Shown here: positions 23,892-31,675 of the stretch, piece by piece
Layout of the letters: every line of letters begins with the position of its first letter
Position numbering within the stretch: position 1 is the stretch's first letter
Notes under the pieces: generated by a model
The model's database searches: none
The model's input: only the letters and a program-made list of their open reading frames with translations
What the model was told of the DNA's origin: nothing
Position numbers and translations under genes: made by a program
Virus record (IMG/VR): IMGVR_UViG_3300015371_000078
Coordinates: 1-44,221 of that record
Source of the DNA: a virus
Strand: one strand, 5' to 3'
DNA: 44,221 nt

Positions 23892-26041
23892 TATAATTTC
23901 GCCTCCGGAACAGATGGATTACCTTGCTGCTGAGATTGCTGATAAGCTTCTGGAGTTGATGCAGAATCAACCATTTGCTGATCGACCAACTCCGGCGGCA
24001 GCGCCCCCATCGCACCTGTAACTATAGCAGCAATGTGCTGGTTGACGTGGGCCTCGAAGAGGTCCTTGGCCTCCTTTGGTAACTGTTCAAATGCCTGGCC
24101 CTTACGGTAATGGTTGTGACGTTCAATATGAATTCTGTGATCGTCCCAAGTATTAACCGGCACAAGCAAGGGAACATCAATTGGCTGGAGAACCGGAGAC
24201 CCGTCTTGATTCATAACAGGCTGACCGTTGTCATCAACAACAACCTGCTGAGGTTCGCCACCCTGCGGCGGCTGAACAATCATTGCATTCTGGGCGTCAG
24301 GAGACTGTAAGAACTCCTGAATCTTCTGAGCACGATCCATCTGGATAATATCTGTAACAGCCTGAGCCATACGGAGATTCTCACGCTGAGCCTGACGAAC
24401 GTCAGTCTGAACCTGCTCGTAAATCTTATTGATGCCACCAATCTCCATAACTTCAAGACCCTTCTGAGGATCAATGAAGCCCATCTTCATAAGATCCATA
24501 ATGAAGGCTTGCTTAGCCGCCTTAGAAGTTGGGAGAGCCGATCCAGCCTCAACACGAATATCAGTATTTCCCCGAAGGTCAGAACCCTTGAACGCAAGAA
24601 CATCGAACGATCCATCCTGACCAGTCACCTTTACCTGACGAGCAGTATCCCAAAACTGCTTAACGTAATTGAGACTCATAAAGGCTATCTTTTCGGTGGC
24701 CTCTTCGATTGAATCGTATGTGTACGATAACTTTGACTCGTCTTGTTCCTGTAAGTAGGAGATAGCAGTCGCGGCTGTGACACCCGGAGGGGCTTGACCC
24801 CTGGATACTTCATGCTGTCCACTAATCTCATCCATATCACTCTTGATACGTTCCTGCTCTTCCAAAACATAGCTAGGAAGAGACTGGAGAGGAATCGGAG
24901 TAGGAGCCTGGAAACCGGGCCGATAAAGAATAATCTGACCCGGCTCCGAGGTCACCTTAGTAGGATCAATAGAACCAAGTTCCGCGGCTAACTGAGGCTT
25001 TGCCATACGGTTCTTGGCCTCAATAATCTGCCCTCGCGTTCTGTTGTATTCTCGCTGCAGCGGAATTAAGTCAACAATGGTAGAATCACGGTAAAACTTA
25101 CCGGACTGCACATGGCCAATGTGCGCAAAAGGAAACATTCCATGGTCGAATGGCCAGCCCTCTTCTCCATATACAACTCTGTTGCCTGCAACAACATACA
25201 TACCGCCGTTGGGCATATCCTTCATGACGTTAGGACGGACCCAGCACTCTAAGACAAGAACGTTCTTGTTCTTCTCCCACTGCTGAATGCCCATCACATT
25301 AACGAATGAATCCTCTAACAAGTCGCCGTTGTTTCGCTCGAACGAAATAGGCTGCTTGTAAATGGCGGACAACTCATCTGCCGAACGCAGTTGAGCGTGA
25401 ATGACCCAAGGCTGTCTCTCGATATCCTCTTCCTTTAGATCAGGCACGAAAATGTGGAAGGGTGTTACCGGATCATAACAGATATCGCCCTGTTCCCCTG
25501 TAATCAAATCGACCTTAGACTCATCCCAATAAGCCTTCATAAAGCCGTTGCCTGTTACAGAGGCCCAAAAGACGGCCCTCCTCAGAACGGAATGATATTT
25601 CTTGAACCTGTAAAGGGAATCCCAGATTTGCTCACCTGCGTTAGCCGCATACATATCACGGTCGTCGGAACTAGCCGGGATGATGAAAGCATTAGGCTTC
25701 TGGGCCGTCAGCTTTGCCATTTCCGTACGAATCCGAGGGCGGATATGGTTAATAACCGGTCGCGCACGATAGTATGGCGCAGGTGGAGTGTAGAGTTGGA
25801 ATGAACGATCCTGTGATCCAGTACCTCCCTTCATTGCAACATTCTGCTGGCCAAAGTAAAAAGCAAGGTTCATGTACCACTGCTTTTCAGCCTTCCAACG
25901 GGCTTCCTTGGCCTTCACAAACTGTTCAGAAACCCAGGAAACAATACGCTGATTACGTTCCTTCTCTTCCCTAGTCTGACTGAGGGAATCTGATACCGAA
26001 CTCCCCGAGGACTTCGGCGAGTTCTGCGGCATTTCCGTCAT
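23891..26041 (-). CDS. Portal protein (P22-like)
   Basis: 716 aa using the ATG at 26041, which has AGGA 8 nt upstream; a TTG at 26059 is a longer alternative. It has features of P22-type portals: RIVSWVSEQFVKAKEARWKA at the N-terminus, PVINHIRPRIRTEMAKL, the RPGFQAPTPIPLQSLPSYVL wing region, GVTAATAISYLQEQDESKL, and a long Gln-rich C-terminal helix/barrel (VTDIIQMDRAQKIQEFLQSP). It forms the dodecameric DNA gate. Its 5' end overlaps the membrane/coiled-coil gene by 71 nt. Confidence 0.9.
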   Translation of the reverse strand: MTEMPQNSPKSSGSSVSDSLSQTREEKERNQRIVSWVSEQFVKAKEARWKAEKQWYMNLAFYFGQQNVAMKGGTGSQDRSFQLYTPPAPYYRARPVINHIRPRIRTEMAKLTAQKPNAFIIPASSDDRDMYAANAGEQIWDSLYRFKKYHSVLRRAVFWASVTGNGFMKAYWDESKVDLITGEQGDICYDPVTPFHIFVPDLKEEDIERQPWVIHAQLRSADELSAIYKQPISFERNNGDLLEDSFVNVMGIQQWEKNKNVLVLECWVRPNVMKDMPNGGMYVVAGNRVVYGEEGWPFDHGMFPFAHIGHVQSGKFYRDSTIVDLIPLQREYNRTRGQIIEAKNRMAKPQLAAELGSIDPTKVTSEPGQIILYRPGFQAPTPIPLQSLPSYVLEEQERIKSDMDEISGQHEVSRGQAPPGVTAATAISYLQEQDESKLSYTYDSIEEATEKIAFMSLNYVKQFWDTARQVKVTGQDGSFDVLAFKGSDLRGNTDIRVEAGSALPTSKAAKQAFIMDLMKMGFIDPQKGLEVMEIGGINKIYEQVQTDVRQAQRENLRMAQAVTDIIQMDRAQKIQEFLQSPDAQNAMIVQPPQGGEPQQVVVDDNGQPVMNQDGSPVLQPIDVPLLVPVNTWDDHRIHIERHNHYRKGQAFEQLPKEAKDLFEAHVNQHIAAIVTGAMGALPPELVDQQMVDSASTPEAYQQSQQQGNPSVPEAKL

Positions 26042-26354
26042 CGTAAATTTCCTGTCCAATACCCTCTGCTGAGGCTAAAATCTCAAGTTCTGCTACGTCC
26101 GTTCGTGGCTGATAAGCCGTTTCTGGAATCGGTTCTGTACTAGAGACTAAACTGTGAAACGTTCTTAGGTCTCCGCTTTGAAGTCGGTTCAGAAGTTGCT
26201 GAATCATCTTCTCCCGATGCTCTAATTGGGAGTTCTGGCTGTCCAGGGTCTTCTGTAGCAGACTCAACTGGCTTCTCATCAGCAACAGAATCGTTACCGA
26301 TAAGAGAAGGGCGAAAAGCAAACAGAGAATCCAAAGTGCGTTCAAGTTCTGCAT
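25971..26354 (-). CDS. Overprinted membrane/coiled-coil protein, 127 aa
   Basis: A separate reading frame that overlaps the 3' part of the 160-aa gene by 215 nt and the portal 5' end by 71 nt, all on the same strand. It encodes a clear N-terminal transmembrane helix (ALWILCLLFALLLSVTILLL, about 6-25), then a coiled coil (SLLQKTLDSQNSQLEHREKM onward) and an acidic C-terminus. A TM-plus-coiled-coil design is unlikely to arise by chance antisense or frame shadowing. The ribosome site is weak. Possibly envelope-related or made by coupling. Confidence 0.6.
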   Translation of the reverse strand: MQNLNALWILCLLFALLLSVTILLLMRSQLSLLQKTLDSQNSQLEHREKMIQQLLNRLQSGDLRTFHSLVSSTEPIPETAYQPRTDVAELEILASAEGIGQEIYDDGNAAELAEVLGEFGIRFPQSD

Positions 26355-26622
26355 GACGTTCTCTAGTTCTTTCTAGGTCTAACTTAGTGGCTGCTAAGTC
26401 AATTCCGATTTCCTCAAGCTCTGATTCAGGAACGTACCCGAACAGTTGGGCTACAGGTGCTACGCACTCTTCGCAGATAACAACGGCACCGTAATAATCC
26501 AGACTCATCTGGAAATCCAAGAATCCCCGCTGCCCATCTGCGCTGAACAAACAAATTGCACAACTAGATGGGAGCGGAGGATACTTGGTGATCGTAATTC
26601 GATCAGACTCTGAAAGAGCCAT
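26140..26622 (-). CDS. Zinc-knuckle protein with disordered tail, 160 aa
   Basis: The N-terminal half has two Cys pairs, CAIC near residue 21 and CEEC near 50, a likely zinc site. Next is a short coiled coil (LAATKLDLERTRERHAELER). The last ~70 residues are disordered and acidic (ESATEDPGQPELPIRASGED); this is the part overprinted by the membrane protein frame. It lies between the Lys/Ala-rich protein and the portal. A GGCTACAG copy lies at 26449-26457. No family recognised. Confidence 0.6.
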   Translation of the reverse strand: MALSESDRITITKYPPLPSSCAICLFSADGQRGFLDFQMSLDYYGAVVICEECVAPVAQLFGYVPESELEEIGIDLAATKLDLERTRERHAELERTLDSLFAFRPSLIGNDSVADEKPVESATEDPGQPELPIRASGEDDSATSEPTSKRRPKNVSQFSL

Positions 26623-26969
26623 TACTTCTTCTTTCCGGGCGCCTTCTTAGCAGCGGCCTTCTTGGTAGTTGTCTTCTTGGCAGCCGCGTCAGACTTCTTC
26701 TGAGCCTCACGACGAACGGCAGGATTAGCAGCTTCCCGGTCACCCTTAGTTTCGCGGGCACGGAAAACCTGCTCAGCCTTACCCTCAGCGATTAAATGAT
26801 TCACAGAATCGCCCTTACGCCGAGCATTCTCGTGACCGGTCTGAACCTCATCTAAAAAGGGACCGTTGACCTGCGGGTCAAGACGAAGTTCAAAATCCGC
26901 ACGACCATAAGGGTGCTCGTACGAAGTCTGCTGAACCTTATCTACTGCCTCATCTAACTTCTTACCCAT
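26622..26969 (-). CDS. Lys/Ala-rich protein with VNGPFLD motif
   Basis: 115 aa. The N-terminal half contains LRLDPQVNGPFLDEVQTGHE. The last ~30 residues are a histone H1-like tail (SDAAAKKTTTKKAAAKKAPG), suggesting DNA or nucleic-acid contact. The gene next upstream in the operon has the same LDPxVNGPFLD segment. Probably a small head/packaging-associated protein; inference from place and charge. Confidence 0.65.
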   Translation of the reverse strand: MGKKLDEAVDKVQQTSYEHPYGRADFELRLDPQVNGPFLDEVQTGHENARRKGDSVNHLIAEGKAEQVFRARETKGDREAANPAVRREAQKKSDAAAKKTTTKKAAAKKAPGKKK

Positions 26970-26973
26970 GATG

Positions 26974-27171
26974 TTACTCCTTATCCTTGACGGTATTTCG
27001 AGCCTCTCTACTAGCCCGAGCCTGCTCTCTACGAATGTCGTCTAAGAAAGGACCATTAACCTTCGGGTCTAAATCCTTGGGACGAACGTGAGGGTTGAGC
27101 GGATCAATTAACGGCGGGTCAAGCACCGTGTTATGAACCGTGACCTCAGCGGGGTCTACATCCTTAACCAT
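26974..27171 (-). CDS. Small protein with VNGPFLD motif
   Basis: 65 aa. Pro/Asp-rich N-terminus (DPPLIDPLNPHVRPKD), then DLDPKVNGPFLDDIRREQAR and a charged C-terminus. It shares LDPxVNGPFLD with its downstream neighbour. It follows the TerL gene with a 1-nt overlap. No family recognised. Confidence 0.62.
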   Translation of the reverse strand: MVKDVDPAEVTVHNTVLDPPLIDPLNPHVRPKDLDPKVNGPFLDDIRREQARASREARNTVKDKE

Positions 27172-28712
27172 TAATATTCTCCTACGTACTCGTCGTACGG
27201 AATCTGATGCATCTGAACATACGATGCGTACGGATCAATTTGAATGGGCCGCGCAGGATTGAACGTCGTCCCTGCCCCCATCAGTTTAGCAATCTCCGCC
27301 TTGCTCATGGTGGGCTTCTGGCCCTGCTGTAGCGGTGCTAGTTCTGGCATGAAAGAAAAGAAATATCTGGCAGAGTCAATAGCGTGATCATCCTTCTTCA
27401 TTGGCTCTTCGTACTTGTTATTTCTTTCACCCATCTTGGCAGACATGTAAGTCTTACGCTTATACTTACGCATTTCCTTGAGCAAGTTGGGACAATCTTC
27501 TGTGATAAACCACTTGTTGTTCTGTAAGTAGGTGTTCATACGGTTGAGACCTGCGTCAACATTACGCAACTGTCCCAACGCAAGATCAAGTCCCTGTAAG
27601 GAATACTCAATTTGGATAGAATAACCGGTAACTGCGGATCGCTGTTTGATAGCAGGATCGGCGATGCGTAAGTAAGGAACAATTCCAAACTGTTCGCGGT
27701 AATGCTGTTCTTTCGCTTTGACAACCATCGCATGTTGCTCTACCGTCATTTCTGATTTGTAGTGCTCCGCAAAAGTTACAACGTCCCCGTTCGGAGAAAC
27801 AGCGTGCCACAACCATGCCGTAGGGTTATTGAATCCATGGTCAAGAGATTCGTAAACAACCCACCCAGCAGGGGGACGAGTAATTGCAGGGATTACGTGC
27901 TCCGAAGAATCAAAGTACTTAAATACCAAACCACCAATCGCAATGTACTGTCCCTTACCACGGATAATACGCTCTTCCTTATCAAGTCCTGAAAGGAAGT
28001 CCTGAATTTCCTCCTGATCAATGTGCGGGTTGTCAGTCATATCAACGACGATCACGTCGATCAAAGGATCTTCTCCGGTAATGCCTGGCTCATAGATTTC
28101 GTCATAAGTCCAGGTCATACCATCGACGGGCGTCATGGTTAGCCAATATGCTCCACGATAGTCAACAAGACGAGCCTTACACTCACCAAAGATATTCTTG
28201 GGAGGTTCCTCGTCGAAATGGATGAAGTGTCGCGGAACACCAGCAAACTTATCTAGGTCCTGCTCATAGGACATAATCTCAAGTTCTGAGTCATTCGCTA
28301 GTCTCAGAACATGCTTAGCGGCGTTGTAAGAATCTTCCCAAGAACCATTAATCAGAGCCGAGACAGGCAGCCATTGGCGCAGATTTGGCAGGATAATCTT
28401 ATCAACCCCGTTCTTGAAGTCAACGGTACATACTCGCCCGATGACTGGCGGTTCCGGGGTGCGACGATATGGATGTGTACCGGTGAGCCAATAAACATCT
28501 TCCGCAATCCCTCCCGTCGTCTTACCTGATCTGTTGCCCCCAACATATTGACGACCCTTTTTGGGAGAAGAGTGAAACATTACTTGCTTGTCGTGAGGTA
28601 CGTATCCAAAGATATTAGGCTTACGGGCAGCAGTATTCAGCCCACCAGCAATGTTGGCGAGCATCTTGTCTAGTGAGAATTCTTCTTCAGGCTTCTTCTT
28701 AGGTCGTGCCAT
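27171..28712 (-). CDS. terL: Terminase large subunit (ATPase/nuclease)
   Basis: 513 aa from the ATG at 28712 (a non-ATG start at 28736 would add 8 residues of the upstream gene's region). P-loop GGNRSGKTT (58-66) and Walker B HFIHFDEEP (162-170) form the packaging motor. The nuclease part has SLDHGFNNPTAW, RIADPAIKQ and KKDDHAIDSARYF acidic residues. Motor and headful/cos nuclease for DNA packaging. It overlaps the SNase-like gene by 14 nt. Confidence 0.92.
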   Translation of the reverse strand: MARPKKKPEEEFSLDKMLANIAGGLNTAARKPNIFGYVPHDKQVMFHSSPKKGRQYVGGNRSGKTTGGIAEDVYWLTGTHPYRRTPEPPVIGRVCTVDFKNGVDKIILPNLRQWLPVSALINGSWEDSYNAAKHVLRLANDSELEIMSYEQDLDKFAGVPRHFIHFDEEPPKNIFGECKARLVDYRGAYWLTMTPVDGMTWTYDEIYEPGITGEDPLIDVIVVDMTDNPHIDQEEIQDFLSGLDKEERIIRGKGQYIAIGGLVFKYFDSSEHVIPAITRPPAGWVVYESLDHGFNNPTAWLWHAVSPNGDVVTFAEHYKSEMTVEQHAMVVKAKEQHYREQFGIVPYLRIADPAIKQRSAVTGYSIQIEYSLQGLDLALGQLRNVDAGLNRMNTYLQNNKWFITEDCPNLLKEMRKYKRKTYMSAKMGERNNKYEEPMKKDDHAIDSARYFFSFMPELAPLQQGQKPTMSKAEIAKLMGAGTTFNPARPIQIDPYASYVQMHQIPYDEYVGEY

Positions 28713-29037
28713 AATGTACCGCCAACCCACTGTCAATCAGTAATTCGTTTAGGTTGCTATCACCATCAATAAACGTCCCGAGATATCTCCCGTACTTCTC
28801 GGTACGATCATTGTTGCTGCTGTCCTTGACAGTGTAGATGATAAAGTTAGGATGCTTGGCGAACCAGTCGATAACAAACTGCCTGGCTACAGGGCCTAGC
28901 GGCGTCCTAATCTCAAAGGCATTAATACCCGAGAACCTAAACGTCGTCTTCCGTAAGGTATCTAACCCTACGTCAACGACAGCCTTAACTGTGTCACCGT
29001 CGGTAACCTTAACAATGGTAGCGTAGTAGTCGTGCAT
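28699..29037 (-). CDS. Staphylococcal-nuclease-like (SNase/thermonuclease fold) protein
   Basis: 112 aa. It matches the SNase layout: VTDGDTVKAVV (Asp13, Asp15), TTFRFSGINAFEIR (Arg34, Glu42), ARQFVIDWF helix, KYGRYLGTFI (Arg84) and LNELLIDSGLAVHYG. In the third motif the usual Asp (DTPE/DAPE) is Asn39, a change seen in some homologues. Likely a Ca-dependent nuclease or an OB-fold nucleic-acid binder. Its location between TerS and TerL suggests a link to packaging. A GGCTACAG copy lies at 28885-28893. Confidence 0.8.
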   Translation of the reverse strand: MHDYYATIVKVTDGDTVKAVVDVGLDTLRKTTFRFSGINAFEIRTPLGPVARQFVIDWFAKHPNFIIYTVKDSSNNDRTEKYGRYLGTFIDGDSNLNELLIDSGLAVHYGTT

Positions 29038-29044
29038 GATTTCC

Positions 29045-29365
29045 TTAGGTGGTAGAGTCCGTAAAACCTAATGCGGCAGATAGTTTGGCAATTAGATCAG
29101 CAAGTGCGGCATTTCCACCCTTAGCACCCGAGACTGTAATGCCTTCCATAATTAAACGACTGCCCTGCCCTTCGTGTTTATGGTCACCCGGAGAAGCCTG
29201 GTCGTGTCTAACACCTAAAGTGTGGTGCTGAGCAGTCTGAGAAGAATCTACATCTGAACGCGCGTGAAAGCGAGCGACTTCCTCCGGGGGCGGAGAAGTT
29301 CGCTGGGCAGGCTTCTTAATTGGCCCAAACGGATCATCGGGGAAAATAGAGCTGTCAGCGCTCAC
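29045..29365 (-). CDS. Hypothetical packaging-region protein, 106 aa
   Basis: A disordered N-terminus (FPDDPFGPIKKPAQRTSPPP), then HHTLGVRHDQASPGDHKHEG, a His-rich segment that recurs in small actinophage head-region proteins, and a helical end (LADLIAKLSAALGFTDSTT). It precedes the SNase-like gene. It may work with the 166-aa fibre-like protein; no function known. Confidence 0.6.
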   Translation of the reverse strand: MSADSSIFPDDPFGPIKKPAQRTSPPPEEVARFHARSDVDSSQTAQHHTLGVRHDQASPGDHKHEGQGSRLIMEGITVSGAKGGNAALADLIAKLSAALGFTDSTT

Positions 29366-29865
29366 TACGCAGCCTCATACATAACTTGAAATTCCCAGAT
29401 ATCTGTGTTGGCCCAGGCAACAGGAACACCTGCGGCCCATGAACTACCACCACCGGCATTTTCAATAAACTTAACGTGGGTAGAGTCAAAAGGCCAGACC
29501 TCAGCATAACGGAATGCTGATCCCTGTCTAAGACCACCAATTCTGCCAATTACCCAAGTCTGGTTTCCAGAAGGAGTAATACCCTTAGCAGGTACAGGAA
29601 GAGTAACCTGAACCTCACCAGTAGGTGCTGCAGAAAGAGTAAAACTAACGTGGGCAAAAACTGTCTTGCCCATCTGCTTATACCTGCCAGTAACGGCCGA
29701 AGTAGTGACGTTAGAAATCGTGGGTGTATAAGCAATCCACGCAGTTGTAAAAGGACCCAACGCAGCTTCTAACTTATCCGTATTGTCATTCAGGTCTGCA
29801 ACAACATCAATGAAGTCTGTCGTTGCAGGCTTGAACAGGTTTAGGATGGAGGTAAATGTACCCAT
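29365..29865 (-). CDS. Tail-fibre/appendage-like beta protein
   Basis: 166 aa. A short helical N-terminus (LFKPATTDFIDVVADLNDN) is followed by a beta-sandwich pattern (AYTPTISNVTTSAVTGRYK, TVFAHVSFTLSAAPTGEVQV, then ITPSGNQTWVIGRIGG). C-terminal heads of this type (YTPTISN... GRYKQMGKTVFAHV) occur on actinophage fibres and virion appendages. Finding it between the terminase subunits is unusual. Possibly a capsid fibre or receptor-binding head. Confidence 0.65.
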   Translation of the reverse strand: MGTFTSILNLFKPATTDFIDVVADLNDNTDKLEAALGPFTTAWIAYTPTISNVTTSAVTGRYKQMGKTVFAHVSFTLSAAPTGEVQVTLPVPAKGITPSGNQTWVIGRIGGLRQGSAFRYAEVWPFDSTHVKFIENAGGGSSWAAGVPVAWANTDIWEFQVMYEAA

Positions 29866-30551
29866 TATCTCTTGGACTCCAAATAAAGTTCCTTCACCGA
29901 AAGAGCAGGAATTGCAGTTTCGGGAACATCGGCTACAGGGGCTACGCCCTGTAATTCAGCAGCAATTGCCTGCAACACCGCCGGGTCTTTAACATGCTTC
30001 TGGACGGCCTCAATCATCTTGGCCATAGTCATCTTTAGATTAATGGCTTCCGGGCTAGATGCTCGTCCAGTAATCTCGTAGTAGAACTTGAGAGCAGGAA
30101 CATCGCCCTGTCGAACTTTCTTAGCCAGTGCGGTCTGTGCTTCGGGATATACGTTATCCAGAATCTCGTCCGCTCTTGATTGAAGTTCACGCTTAAAAGC
30201 TCGATCTTGCAGCCAGCCGTTATACATTTCGGGGGTAACACCAATGCCGGCCAGTTTTGCATCAGAGGGTCGCTGGTCCGCAAAATTTGTGAGGAGCGCA
30301 ATTGCAGCAACTTGCTTTTCTGTGAAGAACCTTTCATCCTGCCGAATACCTCGATTCTTAAGGCACTCGTTGTAGAACTTGGAAACCTTGAGACGCATCA
30401 AGTCTTCAGCGTTCAGGCCAAATTCTGCAGCTAGTTCCGTATCAGTGGGATACCTCTTGTGAGTGTGCCAGAAAATTTCTACCCAAGGCAGAATCTTCTT
30501 GGTCACCGAAGGACCAATCTGACCCTTAGGCATCTTAATCTTCGTTGGCAT
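29865..30551 (-). CDS. terS: Terminase small subunit
   Basis: 228 aa. Two helix-turn-helix-like parts: RYPTDTELAAEFGLNAEDLM and RPSDAKLAGIGVTPEMYNGW; the latter is followed by LQSRADEILDNVYPEAQTAL and DVPALKFYYEITGR, the phage terminase small-subunit pattern. It binds the packaging start site and loads TerL. Here it is separated from TerL by three other genes. ATG overlaps the stop of the 46-aa gene (TGATG). Confidence 0.8.
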   Translation of the reverse strand: MPTKIKMPKGQIGPSVTKKILPWVEIFWHTHKRYPTDTELAAEFGLNAEDLMRLKVSKFYNECLKNRGIRQDERFFTEKQVAAIALLTNFADQRPSDAKLAGIGVTPEMYNGWLQDRAFKRELQSRADEILDNVYPEAQTALAKKVRQGDVPALKFYYEITGRASSPEAINLKMTMAKMIEAVQKHVKDPAVLQAIAAELQGVAPVADVPETAIPALSVKELYLESKR

Positions 30552-30691
30552 CAGTCATCCTCAAGTTCGTGTCCGCAGCCCGAACAGATGAAAACTCGTT
30601 CCGACTTAAAATAAGTACCTGGTGGCTGGTACATTCTATAGAAAAAGTGATCGTCAGGTTCTTCCTGCGCCGGACAGTCCTCATGCTCCAT
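30551..30691 (-). CDS. First late-operon gene: 46-aa zinc-knuckle protein
   Basis: MEHEDCPAQEEPDDHFFYRM to VFICSGCGHELEDD: an acidic microprotein with C-S-G-C near the C-terminus and one Cys near the N-terminus. Stop overlaps the TerS start. The ribosome site is weak (GGTGAG directly upstream), and the ATG lies about 20-25 nt after the predicted late start point. Coupling to TerS supports it. Confidence 0.55.
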   Translation of the reverse strand: MEHEDCPAQEEPDDHFFYRMYQPPGTYFKSERVFICSGCGHELEDD

Positions 30692-30719
30692 GCTCACCAC
30701 TCTACACCGCGCACGCACG

Positions 30720-30728
30720 CGTATAGCA
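30720..30728 (-). promoter_or_regulatory. Candidate late promoter: extended -10 without -35
   Basis: On the minus strand the bases read TGTGC-TATACG, an extended -10 (TGC directly before TATACG, like the plus-strand promoters), about 30 nt before the first late gene. The -35 position (plus bases 30743-30748) reads CCCCAT, unlike TTGACA. This would fit a late promoter that needs a phage activator. Confidence 0.45.
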
Positions 30729-31083
30729 CAGGACTAAGGCTTATGGGGAGGAATTTCAGGTAGGGACCTAATTGAAGTCCCAAAATTTTTTCCGTTCTAG
30801 GGTTCCCTAATGGTGGGGGGTCATTATTTTGAGTACACCCCTTTTGGAGGGAAAATTCTGTTCAGTAGGGGTCCACCCGAACAAGTTCGCATGGAAAAAA
30901 CCTTTACAACATTGAAACGTAAACTGTAGTAAATTTATATGATTAAGTAATCTAGCTGCGTAAAGAAAGAAATAAAGAAAGCGAGTTTCCATATTGTCGA
31001 GTGATTCAGTATATATACCCAACATACTACGGTCTAAAGTATACTGAAAGTGTAGGTTTAAACCGACTCCCGTTTGTGGTATA

Positions 31084-31112
31084 TTGGGTTTGATGCGCTC
31101 TCCATATATAAC
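31084..31112 (+). promoter_or_regulatory. Candidate early promoter
   Basis: TTGGGT, 17-nt spacer, TATAAC, about 165 nt upstream of the first early gene (31274). The predicted start point (near 31119) lies just before the two operator-like palindromes, so a repressor bound there would block this promoter. Confidence 0.5.
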
Positions 31113-31123
31113 TAATTCAGTAT

Positions 31124-31170
31124 TCTTTCATGCCGAAAGAAACCAAGTTAGTTTCTTCCATGATGAAAGA
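31124..31170. promoter_or_regulatory. Pair of operator-like palindromes
   Basis: Two copies of an imperfect 17-bp palindrome, TCTTTCATGCCGAAAGA at 31124-31140 and TCTTCCATGATGAAAGA at 31154-31170 (14 of 17 identical), spaced exactly 30 bp apart, close to three helical turns. They lie just downstream of the candidate early promoter, a good place for a dimeric repressor. Confidence 0.55.
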
Positions 31171-31273
31171 TTTAAATGTCTAGACCACAATGGTTTCAAA
31201 GGAACCGAAAAGGAACCTCAATACGTCTAATTCGCGATGGGCCACGGTGGCTCATCAGAGAGAGAGGTGTGTC

Positions 31274-31597
31274 ATGGCCAAGGAAATCTCTGCTGCGGAT
31301 GTTGCGGCTTTTCTTGCTGCGAAGGGTCTGACCATTCCGGAGGACCTGACCTCGGCAATCGAGAACGAAAAGGAAGACGCTGCTTACCACGTCATCGCGG
31401 GAACGTTGAACGACGACGTCGAGAACGAAACCGAGTACGCGTCCGACATGCAGGTTCGTTTGTTCGCTCTCGCCCAGGACCTGTACGACAACCACAAGCA
31501 CGAGGTTCGGAACGTCGGGCAGGGTCAGAAGGACCAGACCATGTTCACCGTCGAGACGCACGCGGGAACGCTTTTCGTCCGGCTGTCTCGGGTCTGA
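31274..31597 (+). CDS. Early protein, 107 aa, GC-rich block
   Basis: ATG at 31274 after a GA-repeat ribosome site (AGAGAGAGG). Acidic: AKEISAADVAAFLAAKGLTI start, a charged helical middle and a strand-rich end (TMFTVETHAGTLFVRLSRV). First gene after the control region and followed by a very strong terminator. Its codons are visibly richer in G/C than the rest of the genome. No family recognised; possible host-takeover protein. Confidence 0.75.
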   Translation: MAKEISAADVAAFLAAKGLTIPEDLTSAIENEKEDAAYHVIAGTLNDDVENETEYASDMQVRLFALAQDLYDNHKHEVRNVGQGQKDQTMFTVETHAGTLFVRLSRV

Positions 31598-31613
31598 CCG
31601 ATCAAATGAAATC

Positions 31614-31642
31614 CCCCCGGGCCTTCGGGCCCGGGGGCTTTT
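31614..31642 (+). terminator. Strong terminator with UUCG loop
   Basis: Perfect 10-bp GC stem (31614-31623 with 31628-31637) closed by a TTCG tetraloop and followed by CTTTTCTT. It ends the transcript of the first early gene. Confidence 0.93.
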
Positions 31643-31661
31643 CTTAGGCTTTCGACTGGAA

Positions 31662-31674
31662 TGGGGCTAGTTGC
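31662..31674 (+). repeat. 13-bp repeat, copy 1
   Basis: TGGGGCTAGTTGC, directly after a terminator and just before the start of the 70-aa gene. The identical 13-mer is at 32897-32909, also soon after a terminator. Possibly part of a promoter or a processing/binding site. Confidence 0.6.
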
Positions 31675-31675
31675 T

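Larger units (their letters stand above)
30692..31273. other. Divergent control region (no gene)
   Basis: 580 bp between the minus-strand late operon and the plus-strand early block. It is AT-rich with no convincing gene. It holds a minus extended -10 box near 30720, a small palindrome TAGGG-TT-CCCTA near 30799, an inverted repeat GGGAC/GTCCC at 30763-30781 followed by a T run, a plus promoter at 31084-31112, and two operator-like palindromes at 31124-31170. Confidence 0.7.

Noticed and set aside
30807-31025. Possible 72-aa minus gene in the divergent control region
   Set aside because: AT-rich, no ribosome site, aromatic/Leu-rich chance composition, and it would lie upstream of the late promoter.
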